Made by a program: the position numbers and the translations under genes. A stretch of 64,000 bases of DNA from NCBI GenBank assembly GCA_037892935.1, contig JAYXKI010000015.1, positions 744,001 through 808,000 on the forward strand. Direction: 5' to 3'. This document shows positions 1 through 11,308 of the stretch, piece by piece. The stretch's first letter is position 1. Each line of letters begins with the position of its first letter. The notes beneath the pieces are model-generated. The model saw only the letters and a list, made by a program, of their open reading frames with translations, was not told the DNA's origin and did no database searches. Source of the stretch: Phlebopus portentosus. Its lineage: Eukaryota; Basidiomycota; Agaricomycetes; Boletales; Boletinellaceae.

Positions 1-2042
1 CAGTTCCTTTAAACTTCAATCTCTACCTTGTCGTAAACAACCAGCCATGTATGTGTGCTATTTATAGGAACATATATGCGAGCTAAAAGACATAGATTTG
101 TACAGTTTATTTGAGATGGGGAAGCTGAACAAGCCCACTGTCACTATCTCAAAACGTCCGCGCTCGAGCTGAGGTTCTTTATTTATTTACTTATTTATTT
201 ATTTCCTTTTTAAATTTTTTTAATCTGCATTTTTACAGAGGTAGTGGTTCTTACAGCATTCATTTCTGCACAAGGTGTCGGTGATCTACCCCAGTTCGCA
301 TAATGTGGCACCCTCGTAGGTAGTATTTTACATGCGGATCAACGACTGAGTCTTGATCAGTATTACTTAGAATTCTCTGATTTTTTTGGTTCATCCTTGA
401 CCAAGCGCTTGCTGGAGTTCTTGCCGTACTTTAAGCTTCCACATTATATACATACATTGCTGGCATTGATATTTTAAAGCAAGTACTGCCTGTCGTCCAT
501 CAAAAGCAAGACCCTGAAGGAATAGGATGCTCGTGGATAGAAGCAGCAGTTTAACAATATTGGTCTGTAATTTAAAGAAACCCCCTAGGTCGATTACAGG
601 ACCCGACAATACCTTCAGATGAAGACTAACATCATGCTATCCAACCAGCATTGAACATCAATGAATTTATTACAAATGACTGTGTCCTTTATAAATCAAT
701 TCCGGAGCTGCAGCGAAAGAGCATAGCTCCGTTAGGTTCGGTCCGTAAGATTTTCTGAAAAAATATTGCATGTCGAGGAGGAGTACAAGGCAAGAATAGA
801 GAGAGCAGGCGAAGCTATTCGTGAGGCGTATGAGGCAACCACGACCCTGCAGACTCAACTTGACATATACATATACACAATCATGGACCGGTCCTTGAAA
901 TAGTGCATTTTGATTCTGCTTTTCTACTAAATTTACAAAATTTAATTTCAAAAAAAAGTTATCATATAAAAACGTCATCTTCATTGATTGTCTGCGCAAA
1001 ATCTCAAGCAGAAATGTTGAGTGTATAAATTGTTATGTCTAATTCATCATTTCAGCCCGAAGTTTCGTAACACTATTAAACACAATTTTTCACGCTTAGT
1101 AAATTTCGAGTTCTGGGTGTCTCCATCTGATATTTAGCATGTTAATTGGATCTGATTCATTCTTGGTCTCTTTTTACTCTGTGAATGTCGAGTCTGATTT
1201 GCCTGGCATAAAGATCATGCACAGGAAGACCTGTCTCGATGACATCCTGAATTTATTTAAAAATAACTATTCAGTATTTCTACTTAAAAATTTGCATGGA
1301 TGTACTTTCCATTGCATAAATATCTCCTATACTTTTCGTTTTGTCCCCTGATAAGGTATGTCTCGAATAATTGGATAGAACATTTTTAAGAAGGTGAAGA
1401 TCACTACCAAAAGGGCAGTATCTGAGCTATATCTCCACAGCTACACTACGGAAATGCATGAATTTTTTTCTGACAGTAAATCATGGGTTTACAGACTTTT
1501 CAGATCATAGAGGTTTTTCTGTGGTCGAGTTACAAAAGGGATGTTTCAGGTGGTGTTTCAAGTGTCTGTATTATTATAGTAATAGAAGCTTGTCTTGGTT
1601 ATAAAGTCCAGTCGCGTACCTTTTTCTTTTCACTCCGCCCATTTTTTTCCCTTATCTACTGGCCTCCGAGTCCGTGGCATTGCTCCTTTCGCTTGCCCAC
1701 CCATATAAGTAGTGAGAGGGATGGTTGGTCAAATGGCGTAAAGTCAGTTGCATCCCATCATCCATCCCCCTCAGCTACTGGTCAGCTCTATACCCTCCTG
1801 TCCCTTCCCTCTCGCATCCACCCTGTGCTCAAAAGTGTGCATCTTTTGGTTCTGATTCCTTCACTTGGCACCCATGACTGATCATTTTCCACCTAGAAAC
1901 CAGCAGATTTTCCAGCACACTCGCCACTTGCCTCCCTCAATTTCTACCCGTTATTGTGTCAGTTCATCCTCCTCATCGCAATCTCGACCAGTTACCCATT
2001 TTGTGTCTTCTCTCTCGTGTCGTACCGTGATCAGCTGAGAAG
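1..2042. other. Region with no recognisable gene; ras upstream region
   Basis: No open frame here shows a family signature or a convincing splice pattern. There is an ATTT-type microsatellite near 178-205. The stretch from about 1610 to 2030 is rich in C and T runs, as is common just upstream of start codons in basidiomycete housekeeping genes, so it probably holds the promoter and 5' leader of the ras gene that starts at 2043. No clear TATA box was identified. Confidence 0.4.
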
Positions 2043-2910
2043 ATGGATTCTTGGCGTGTCACTGTTTTGGGAGATGGAGGTGTCGGAAAGACTGCCCTCG
2101 CCGTCCAGATATGCATGATCCTTTGTATTTCTTCAATGAGTATGTCTGACTTCATACTGGCTACTGTAGTTTACGCTGAACTGTTTCATTGGTATGTGTG
2201 ATGCTCTACGTACTTCCCTATCTGAAATCTCACTGCTCTGGATCTCATGCCGGAACTTCCACGTCATTCTTCCCTTCCAGAGGTACGTTAAGCTCCGCCT
2301 CACGGACTGCTGATTCATCCCATGCCGTTACCTTTACTGACCGTTGTTTTTGTTATCTAGACTTATGATCCGACAATTGAGGATGCATATCGGAAACAGT
2401 TGGTGGTGGACAATAGAATGTGCTTTGTCGAGGTTATCGACACGGCCGGCCAAGGTGTGTGTGCCTAAACAATTCACGGTCTGAATGCACCTGCTGATGG
2501 CAATCAATCAGAGGAGTATGCTACATTACGGGATCAATGGGTCCGGTTCGTAATTGGACATATTACTTGCTAGGTCAATATCCGTTGCGATCGACTGATT
2601 GCATTGTCCCCACAGGGAAGGCCAAGGATTCATCCTGGTCTATTCAGTCGCTTCACGGGCAACATTCGAGCGGCTGGAGGTATTCCGCCAGCTCATGTTG
2701 CGCGTGAAGGGCAACAGGCCTATTTTTGTCCTAGTTGGGAACAAATGCGACAAGACGTACGAGCGCGAAGTATCGCACAAGGAGGGCGCAGCGCTGGCGC
2801 GCTCATTCGGATGCGACTTCCTGGAAACCTCAGCAAAGACTTCGCACAACGTCGATCGGCTCTTTACGAATCTTGTTCGCGCGCTCCGTCAAACGAGGCA
2901 GCCAGACTAA
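2043..2910 (+). CDS. Ras-family small GTPase, six exons including a 2-nt microexon
   Basis: Membrane-signalling GTP switch of the Ras/Rap type. Proposed exons are 2043-2108, 2170-2191, 2281-2282, 2361-2454, 2512-2545 and 2616-2910, giving 170 aa. The G1 loop GDGGVGKT is in exon 1, the effector loop ETYDPTIED spans exons 2-4, the switch II motif DTAGQEEY spans exons 4-5, NKCD (G4) and ETSAK (G5) are in exon 6. The glutamate of ETYDP can only be made by including the two bases AG at 2281-2282, which sit between a pyrimidine-rich acceptor and a GTACGT donor. Intron 1 is odd: homology places it at 2109-2169, which starts AT, not GT; a GT donor at 2103 would delete residues VQ of the first helix. 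The frame stops at TAA 2908-2910, yet the same frame continues to a CAAX-type end (CIIM) at 2968-2970. Family assignment is secure; splice details are inferred. Confidence 0.88.
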
Positions 2911-2970
2911 AATCCCTTGACGCCGCTCCAACAGGAGCGCGAAAAGAAGAGTCGGTGTATCATAATGTAA
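2911..2970 (+). other. In-frame tail after the ras stop, ending in a CAAX box
   Basis: Directly after the TAA at 2908-2910 the same frame reads 19 codons with no stop and ends KKSRCIIM followed by TAA. A basic stretch plus Cys-aliphatic-aliphatic-Met is the standard prenylation tail of Ras proteins, and the full product would be about 190 aa, the usual Ras length. Either the TAA is a recent nonsense change, a sequence error, or a read-through stop. No GT-AG intron that removes the stop and keeps the frame could be found. Confidence 0.7.
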
Positions 2971-4180
2971 GGACACGGTAGCTCCTCTTATTTTTACATA
3001 GACGCAAAGACTGCTCTCAAGCCCCCATATTTTTTTCTTCCGGTGCTTTCATCTACTTCGTCTTGTCCATGATCGATCCACCACTTGCTTTTTCCCTCTC
3101 TTTTTCTTTCTGTTTTCCTGTTCTTCTCAATATCTCCCCCCACACTCTTTCCTCCTCCCCATCTTCTGTCCGTTCTCCCCCACCCCTCTTTTGCAGGCTT
3201 CTCGTGATACGCGTGCTTTTTGTGCATGATGACGCTCCTCACCCCCTCTTCTATATGGACTTACAAAGAAGAAGTTCTCGTTTTCCTCTTTTTTCTTTGC
3301 TGTTTTTGTCTAAATGACCAAAATGCAATTTTTTCTACTAAGTTCGTGCATGTGTGAAAAGAATGACAGCAAAGCCCGTACGGAATGTTCTGAATATAGA
3401 CATAAACATGACATGGCATTTCTTCAACAGTCAAGAAATGGAGCTTCTCATGGCAAAACTGAAGTGCATATATGTGATTTGTTGTGCCAACTAATTAGGT
3501 TAGACTCGAAACGGCAATGCATACTCGCAGAAGTGCATAATATGATGGTAGGATCTGAGGGTTCATCACTCCTGATGTATCAATATCATGTCGGATCAAT
3601 ACAACATAACCTAGTATAAATGTTAGCGTTTGTCTCTCGGTTACCGATTCATGGGGACCAAATCTTAGCAACATAAAGTATAAAAAAGGGGGGGATACAT
3701 GAAGAGAAAGTTGCTCATGTCTGAAGAGCGACCTGCGGCTGCGACACAGCGCGAGGTTCGTCTGACACCATCCATCCAAATTTGGAATGCAGCGTTTCAC
3801 AGCTATGGTCGCTATACCCTTACCTTGCACTCCTCGTTCTGTCCCGCGTTTCACTCACATGCTGTGGTCCAACCAACGCAAGCATGTGCAATGGTGAATG
3901 TGTTGTGAGACTGATCAAAGGCACGCATCCCATCTTACGAGAGAAAGAAAGCCCCAGTCAGCTTTCAAATATACTCGCACTTCGAGATGCATGACAAGTC
4001 ACCTACTTTTATTTCCTGAAGCTGTGTAGAGCATCATTTGCCATAGTGTTCAATATAGGTCTTAACCACATGGAACCAAAACCTAGGTACATCTTATACA
4101 GTGCAATGGCACTTTTCAAAATTTGTTCGACTCTGAACATCATTCACATTAAGTATGGAATAGCAAATGGTATCTAAACA
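2971..4180. other. Intergenic, no gene seen
   Basis: The 3' side of ras has a long pyrimidine-rich tract (about 3060-3310) and then AT-rich DNA. Open frames on both strands are short and show no family signature or splice pattern. Confidence 0.4.
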
Positions 4181-7100
4181 TTATCTATTTGGGTAGACGT
4201 ATATCGGTTTATACGTGAATTCAATGTCGGAGAAACGACGGTTGTGTTCCACTTGCTTCTTCAGCCGCTCCATGCGCTTCATGAGAAGATCCTTAAAGTT
4301 CTCGTTCGTTCGGAGCCTGTCTGCAAGCTCCTGCATAACGACTTGAATATAAACCATATCGAGATCAAACTCTTCTGTTTCTTGCCAAGAGGGCTCGGGC
4401 GACTCTATGGGGATTTTGGGCGCCAAATAGAGGAGATGATTGACGAGGATTGCCAGATCGGCGAGTTCTTCTATGGGATACGCTATTTTCCTCGTATTAG
4501 ATGCCAGCATGGTGAATCTGATGAATCTACTTACTCCTGTTGATATGAGACTCATTCCCAATGACGAGCTCTGCCAGGGCCTTCATCAATACGAGTGGAG
4601 CCCTTGTATGCTGCGCGTTCGTGATCACGGTCCCGAAGAAGTGCTCATCAACTAGCGCCTGCAGGCTCCTATCCAGTGTCTTAGAACAATAGAAATGCCC
4701 CCCGAGGGCAAAACTGTCTTCCAAGGTTAGGATGGCATGGGGCGTGTTGGGAGGTAGATATCTATCGTCTATTCAGCCGTCATAGATGTTTCAATCGCTA
4801 ATCACTTACAATTCGTTGCCCTCTGAAAGATATACACAATCGAACACCATCTCAGAAATGTTGAACCCATTGTCATCCAAATGGCAGCCATTGTCACGAG
4901 CGATCCACCAGGCTTTCGTTCCCTCAAGAAGGTACACGTGGGATGCGAAACCCGCAGCATCAATATGCACCCTTGAATATGCGCTCGTGTGCCCTGCCAG
5001 TGCCCATTGTGAAGCCAAACCATCCAAGCCGAGCATAGTTTTTGGCATCCAGAATGCTGGATTGCTGTGGGCATACTTCGAGAAGTCGTCGAATTCTCTG
5101 ATGGATGGCCTTCTCTGAGCAAGCCTTTATGCGCGAAATATAGTTACTTACAGAGGCAAGCAGTTGTGCAGGAGAGGAATATCCAGCATATTGCAGCATT
5201 GTCTCTTGTGAAGATTATCTTTATCTTCCTTGCGGTCCATCAAGTCGAACAAGAATTCCGCAACAGTCATACGCCTCATCACTGTGTCTAAGAGGGTATT
5301 CTTCTCACGTACCAGAGTGAGGTCTAGAGTGGATGAGCTTTGCAACTGCAGTGAGATGACATATGCTGACCTATGCATTGACGATCAACATGCAGAGCGA
5401 TCAAATTGCTCAGCTTTGGGTCCCAGATTCCCTTCAAGCTGTGCGGCCATGACGATGGTGCACCGACTACATGAATGGCACCGCGCTGTAAACATTCCCT
5501 GCGCTGCTGGTACGTTGAAGAGTAAGTCTGAAGCTTGGGAACGTACGGAGTTGTTACGACCAGTTCCGCGGTGTTCCGACTGGTTTCGCTCGGTTTTGAC
5601 TGGTTTCGCTCGAACGAGTGAACTTAGCAAGAACGCCATAGTCCAGATGGCACGTGCACCGTTCTTTGATCGGCCATCAAGACGGGAGAATTACGGCATC
5701 GAGTTTGCACGCGTCGATCACAAGTCTCCGGACCTCGGATCTGCATTCCAGACAAAGAGATTTGACCCTGCAACCTCGTCCTCAGTCCCTCTCCTTTGTT
5801 GAACATCGCAGACTTACCTTGTCAGGCTAGCCAGAGCCCTTCCGAGTCGTTTCCCCGAGTTCCGCTTCGTTCCGCTCAAAGAGACCCAGTTCCGAAGGTT
5901 CCGCACATATTCTGACCTTTCTATATGCGTCCCCTTTAATCCATTATGCTCTCGTTCCAGACATGCTTAGTATTGTTTCTTTTGACCTATGTGTCCCTTA
6001 AACCATTCCTATGCGCTCCTCTCCTTTGTAGATAGCGATATGCTTTCCCTTTTCTTTATGACGTAGGTTCTCTGACCGCTGGGAGGCTCAGTCTTGGACG
6101 TTTAGTATAAATATAGCACGACTCTCGTAGTTGAGGGGGAGCTTAGTCGGAGCTGAGTGGGAGCTTAGCTTGCAGTTCTCACATCGTCTCAAAGCCTCTC
6201 GACCTCTAGTCTACTTGTTCGTAGTGGACTCTCTCGTCTCTATAGTCTAATATACGACATTTCGTGTTCTGTACGGTCGATCGGTGATCTCTCTTTGCAG
6301 TAGAGCCGTTCGTGCGTTCGTATAGTTCGCCGTCATCGTATAAAGGCTTCTCTATCTCCTCTCACCCGAAACAAGACCCCCTCATGTGTTTCGATCCATT
6401 TCGCCCGGTTTCGCTCGTAACTCAGTTACTCCACGTGCCGCTCACATTTGGTCTCGCAACACCTTCTCCTCTCCATTGTCGTCGGGAAAGGACACCATAT
6501 CACCCCTTTCCTCTTGACTTTCCACTCTCCGCTTCCTCAAGACCAGCCCGGTGCTATTCCACATTGTTTCGATTGGAAACGGTCGGTTTCATCGTCCCAC
6601 ACATATCCTTCGATTCTCTCAGTCCCCTTCCGTCATCGTTTCGCACCTCCATTCCTCGCATCACATTTCGACACACTCAGCAATTGTCCTTCGTCCATCG
6701 AATCGCGTTTCGAATCGTTACGCCACGTTCCGACACTTAAGACTACGAGTGAGATCGACTACAGTCGCTTACCAGTGTGTTAGCACAGTCGATTAGTCAC
6801 GTTCGGGTTGGTGGTTCGACTAGCGTAGCTTAGTTAGTTTAGTTCTTGTGCCTTGGGTTAGTCGGCTTTAGTCCAGAGCTCGCAGTTGAGCTGGAGAGTC
6901 GATTTAGCCTTTGCACCGCCACCGTCGATCTCGGGAGAAGCCTACCCTCGGAATTCCTCCTCGAGCGCTTCCCTCATATCCCCGGTTCTCTCCAAGCCCT
7001 TCCATTGTCTATCCCTATTTCCCTCCACTCCTTCGTGCCCTTAGCTCGGGTGTAATTCTCTGCTGACCGTTTGAAGGTATTCTAGGGCAGCCCCTCGAAC

Positions 7101-7346
7101 TATACACTCCCTGTCCGGCATCAGAATGTCAACAGGAGTTTCAACGTCAAGCTGTCCCATCTGGCACGAGAAAAAGTCTGAAGTCAAGCTTGAGGATCTT
7201 CAATACGCCGGTCCATGTAGAGTTTTAAGGTCTCCAATTCTGTAGTCATTTCTTTCTGTGATAGTATTAGTACGCGCCTGCAAAGCTCGTGTATGACTTA
7301 CCATTGATTGCCAGATGGGAATTGTGTGAGTCACTTCTTTGAACTC
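4181..7346 (-). pseudogene. JmjC-domain protein gene, interrupted by a solo LTR and in-frame stops
   Basis: The 3' half reads cleanly across 5352-5152 (left boundary unsure), 5097-4810, 4761-4535 and 4482-4181 with introns of 48-54 nt. It encodes a JmjC-type cupin: HIDAAGF supplies the His and Asp iron ligands, LPPNTPHA the distal His region, followed by GGHFYC. Enzymes of this fold are Fe(II)/2-oxoglutarate dioxygenases, usually nuclear; the substrate is unknown. The 5' part continues at 5485-5372 (motif WDPKLSNLIALHVDRQ) and, beyond a 1.58-kb LTR, at 7255-7135 and about 7346-7302 (TIPIWQSM, DRRIEDP). When the LTR and one target copy are removed, the exon ends at a perfect GTACGT donor (intron 5486-5546). 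A TGA at 7186-7184 lies in the exon, and the junction near 5370 is unclear (44-nt intron or 1-nt shift). The upstream neighbour ends at a TGA in the same frame, so both may once have been one gene. Confidence 0.72.
5552..7134. mobile_element. Solo LTR with 5-bp target duplication, inside the JmjC gene
   Basis: The element begins TGTTACGACC and ends GTCAACA, so the ends are TGTT...AACA as in Ty3-type LTRs. It is flanked on both sides by GGAGT (5547-5551 and 7135-7139). No protein domains of a retroelement are seen inside, so it reads as a solo LTR of 1583 bp left by recombination. An AT-rich TATA-like motif (TATAAATATA) lies near 6108 and GGTTTCGCTCG-type words recur near 5580, 5600 and 6407. 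Precise removal restores the JmjC exon and its splice donor, which independently confirms the boundaries. Orientation was not resolved. Confidence 0.82.
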
Positions 7347-10220
7347 TCACACATCCGCCTCCTCGGAACTGAGAGTATCGGTGGTCACAGCAAGTTCTCG
7401 GGTCGATCTATTAACAGATACGAGCTCGTTTTGCGCTGTGGAAGTCGAGGAAGGATGGCACGGAATTTTGACAGTGAACTTTAACGTAATGTTCGTAGAA
7501 GGCTGGAAAGATTTAGTCAGAGTACTAAATCGAAGAATGGCACTCACTGTGGCAGGATCGTGAAGGAATTCTCTCGTCAGCACTTTAGTAGAAGCGAAAT
7601 CTGTCGTGAGATCCGAACGAAGCTTCGGGTCCTGCCCAGCTTTCTCTGTCTCGTCCCCCGTCTCATCCTCTATCTCGTCTTCCGCCTTGTCCTTCCTTTG
7701 TCGTCGCCTTTTCTTCCTCTTTACTGTAGCTTTCATCTTCCGAACCCTCTCTCGTTCCTCTTCATTATGTTTCATCAGAGCTTGAAGTGCTTCTCGATCA
7801 TGCTGAGCCTCCTCTCTTTCAAACAGTGCCAGTTCTTCCGCCGTGCTAAGCTTCTTTGTCTGTTCGTTTTCCACTACCCCTTTCCGTCGCTGAAAGCAAC
7901 TTGATACGAGCCACTCAATGATTAGGTAGATGACATACTTTGCGTGCTCCTGTACCATTGCTGTTCTGCGAGCTATCGTTGTCTATTTTGGATTCTTGGA
8001 AAAAACTGTTCATGAGTTGTACTCATTTCCAAGAAGAGGGCATACCCGATTTGCGCTTCACGGCACTTTGGACACTCTCAATTATCCATTTCTCGGGCGT
8101 GTCCATGTTCAGATCAATGACCTCCCAGTGTCGCCTCTTGGTCTTCGGTGGTTCTACCCTTGAAGCAAGGGCTTGCACTATCAGCAGGCTGGGCGGACTT
8201 TCCTCCTGCATCTTTTGCCATTCAATTTGAAGGTCGGCTTTCTGAATTTGTGAAGCATCAATCAGCGGTTTCCCATCCTTGATGATATTTTTGCTCTCCC
8301 ATTCAGTCATAGACGTTGACATCGAAGGTTCAAATGAATTCCGTCCTCCGACTGCCATTTTGAAGATCGTCTTCATAAGGTCGTATTCGATATCGCGCCT
8401 CTGGTCATGTGGTTGTAGAGCGGTTACATTCATACCCTAGCAAGCAATTAAATACTCGACGAATAACTATGCATTCACACATACCTTCAGAATCTGGGAT
8501 AAGCCCAGGCGACATCTTGAGCTACTTGAGTACTGCATTGGTGCAAGAAGACAGACAGGGGATATAGCTGTCGCTATATACAAGGGTCTGAGAAAGCTAT
8601 AGTCATCCAACTCGCGAAGAGTCTGCGGAAGGTCCTTGTAGAATTCCCTGTAGACTGTCAAAAATTTGAAGATCCTCAAATGTACAAACTTACTGGACAA
8701 TCTGTACAAGAGGTGTTTCATCATAGCTGTCGTCATCAGCAGGATGCATAGCCTCTCTCTAACGATGGAATTTTCAATTTGTGTCCAAATGGGCCGACGG
8801 CGAGGGAGAAACATACCTGAGCTAAAGCAAAGACTCCTAATGCTGCTTGGCAAAAATTGTCTTGGACTTTTGCTAGTTTTAAATGACTCTCCGCGTCTAC
8901 TACACCTCCCACGAGAGATGTGAGAATTGATGCCTTTTGCTTCTCTGCATTTTCGTAACTGATTTCGACGGGCTGATCATTGATGGCGGGTTCAGGAGCT
9001 TGGATAGCCTTCCGTTTTACTTTTCTCCCCTTCTTCGCCGGCGGCTGAGGCTGCTGTACAGGCTGCTGTACAGAAACGTTTTCGGGCCGATATGTTTGCC
9101 AAACTTCTAGGAAGTGGGCTAGAGTATTGTTCCACTTTATCGCAAGGTTATATACTTCCTTGTGTTTCTCAGAGTCCTTGATGGATCCCGGAAACATGTG
9201 AGGTCTTGGCAGTGGATGGTCGTCATGCTCTGGACGTTCCCTAAGAGTCCATGCGAAGCAATCGGCAACGATAAGCTGAAGGAAGGCATGCAGGAACTCG
9301 GACTGCGTCATGCGCTCAAGGTTCCCTCGGAACGCATGTTGTGCGAACGTGCGTGAACTGGCAGAACTTGCCTCCAATAGGCTTCGCTTTAGTTGCGTTT
9401 CGTAGCGACAGACATTTTGAAAAAGGAGCGACGCAATGGATTCCTCATTAAAAAGACTGTCGGCGTTGATGCTAACAGATTGCGAGATGTGCGACTGCCA
9501 AGTATCTGGAGAGCTAAAGTAGGCGACTGAAGCACCAAGAGGCATCAAGGCCAGTCCACCACCTTTACCGGTCAGCGATCGGGTCACGTATATATTAAAA
9601 AGTTCATGCTCCAACTTGTCAAGATCGCCCTCGTGCAACGGCGAGACAGCACGTCCTAAGACCATCTGCAAGTCATCCATTGAATCTGATACAGCGTCGT
9701 CCAAACCGTCTCGAGCCTCAGCCGGACTCTCATCAGCAGCTCCGGATGCGGTCACTTCATAATCCATCTCATGAGTAGGCTCCGCAGGTACGCTGTTTCC
9801 AGATGTGTTCTCCTCAATCTCTGCCGCGTGAGTAATCTCTGTGGGAGGGCCATTAACGGACGTCCTCGACACGGCCTCTATTTCCCCAGTAGCCTCAACA
9901 ATAGTTTGCTTGGTCGCAGTAGTTGGATCATCTCCAGATGCGTTCACAGAGCCTTGTGGACCTCGAGTAGTCTCAGAGACTGGGCCATCTCCAGATGCGT
10001 CCGCTACGGATGCCGGACTCAGGGTGACTGGCACGTCTCCACATGAGTTCGCGGCCACTTCTGTATGTTGAGAAGCCTCAGTAGAATCATTCTGCATGGC
10101 AGGTGAGTAGAGCCTGGGTGAGGCCGACAGGATGGGCTGAAGTCCTTTGACAGCCTTACGTACGGTCCGGCATATGCCGGAGCTAAGCACTTGCGACACT
10201 TTCTCCAGTGGAGAAAGCAT
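7347..10220 (-). CDS. Hypothetical low-complexity protein, seven exons, possible N-terminal part of the JmjC gene
   Basis: No family is recognised. Exons 10220-8817, 8758-8694, 8647-8485, 8436-8046, 7982-7939, 7889-7548 and 7502-7347 join in frame to give 854 aa from the first in-frame ATG. The open frame extends upstream to 10277 and a 5' exon may be missing; an acceptor-like TTAG/GAG sits near 10262. Residues 20-200 are rich in Thr, Ser, Glu and Ala with repeated ASGD/SGN words. A middle part (SLLFQNVCRYETQL, FLHAFLQLIVADCFAW) looks helical and globular. A basic stretch AKKGRKVKRK follows, and near the C-terminus a Lys/Arg/Glu-rich segment suggests a coiled coil and nuclear location. The TGA at 7349-7347 is followed in the same frame by JmjC-gene sequence. 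The first codons overlap a copy of the local palindromic repeat. Confidence 0.6.
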
Positions 10221-10225
10221 CGCAG
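10191..10225. repeat. Diverged copy of the palindromic repeat, within a coding exon
   Basis: The core TTTCTCCAGTGGAGAAA is a near-perfect palindrome around one central base and matches the TTTTTCCAGTGGAAAAA core of the repeats at 13.1-14.8 kb and 18.5 kb with only a few changes; the flanks GCGACA and GCATCGC match too. Here it encodes LSPLEKVS at the start of the hypothetical protein. Confidence 0.6.
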
Positions 10226-10277
10226 CACTCACATGTCTCTCGAATGAATGTACAGGCGATTCCTCTAAGTCACCCAC

Positions 10278-11308
10278 ATTTTGTCATTGTCATAGTGATT
10301 TGCATACCATCTAAGGAAGGTGGACAAGCCGATCTGTATCACCCGGCACTTTTGCATGACAAGAAAAAACCATGAAAATTTATCAAATGTTAAAAAATTT
10401 ATACTTGAAGAATACACTATGAAAAGAAAATGCATAGCAGAGGTGCTGTAGAAGTAGAGGCACCCGCCGATCACCTTCCAATATCTCGTGGGGTACCGTT
10501 CTTGCCAGTACATACAAATGAGGAGTGCCAACACCTTGTGGTCAGTCAAAATACATAATAGATTTTCTGAAACTGCACTAGAACTACTTCACTACAGCTG
10601 TGAGAATCAACTGGGAAATATGGCATTCGGAACCCCTTGAGGGACATGCGTAGCTAGTTCTGTGCTAGTTGCTTCGCGCCTTAGGCGCTGATCAGTGCTT
10701 TACGAGACAGGCCCCATAGATTACCTTCACCAAATTTTCATCAAAATACTTTCTCATTTCTATCACCAGCACGCACGATGTGGCAATTCTTGAGGTAAAT
10801 CGCACTCGCACTAAGAATATGCTTATCCTGAGTGTGCTTGTGTTGCCTCCTATCGCTAATTACCTTCCTTATGCTGAGAGCTCTCGATTTAGTAATGCAC
10901 TTCGCATTAGATGACTATATTGTATTAATGATCTGAAAAGGGTTAGGGGCAAATAGATCATGATTAGTGGAAATGCGAACGGGTATATGAGAGCGAAGCT
11001 GAAAAAGGAATCCGTAGCTGCTACAATTCGAAGGCAGCTAAGGATTGCTCATATACAAGAAGCGAAACTACATACAATTACCAAACAATAGCAAAAACGT
11101 ATTGAATGAAAAATGAAATGATAAAGTAACGATGAGATAAAGGAGAGAATGTCTCCAATCCCAGGATCCATCCGTAGTGACTCTGATCCAGCAGCAACCT
11201 AATCCAACAAGTAATTCGACATCAATTCTGCGCTGATCCATCTATGGTAGTAGGTCAGGGCTGTTTTTGATTATTGTCGCTATTGGAAGGTACATGACTT
11301 ACCAGCAT
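10278..11308. other. No confirmed gene; possible 5' exons of the 7347-10220 gene
   Basis: On the minus strand 10549-10265 is open and reads protein-like in places (KVLALLICMYWQERYPTRYW, FLRWYANHYDNDK), but it includes an AT-rich middle that looks like an intron and no start could be fixed. The remainder to 11308 is AT-rich with nothing recognised. Confidence 0.3.

Noticed and set aside
1483..1881. 132-codon open frame upstream of ras
   Set aside because: Composition follows the pyrimidine-rich leader; no family signature and no splice support.
5230..5802. 190-codon plus-strand frame
   Set aside because: It is antisense to the JmjC exons and runs into the LTR; the minus-strand reading explains the sequence.
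6312..6796. Overlapping plus-strand frames rich in Ser, Pro and Phe
   Set aside because: They lie wholly inside the solo LTR and show no retroelement protein motif.
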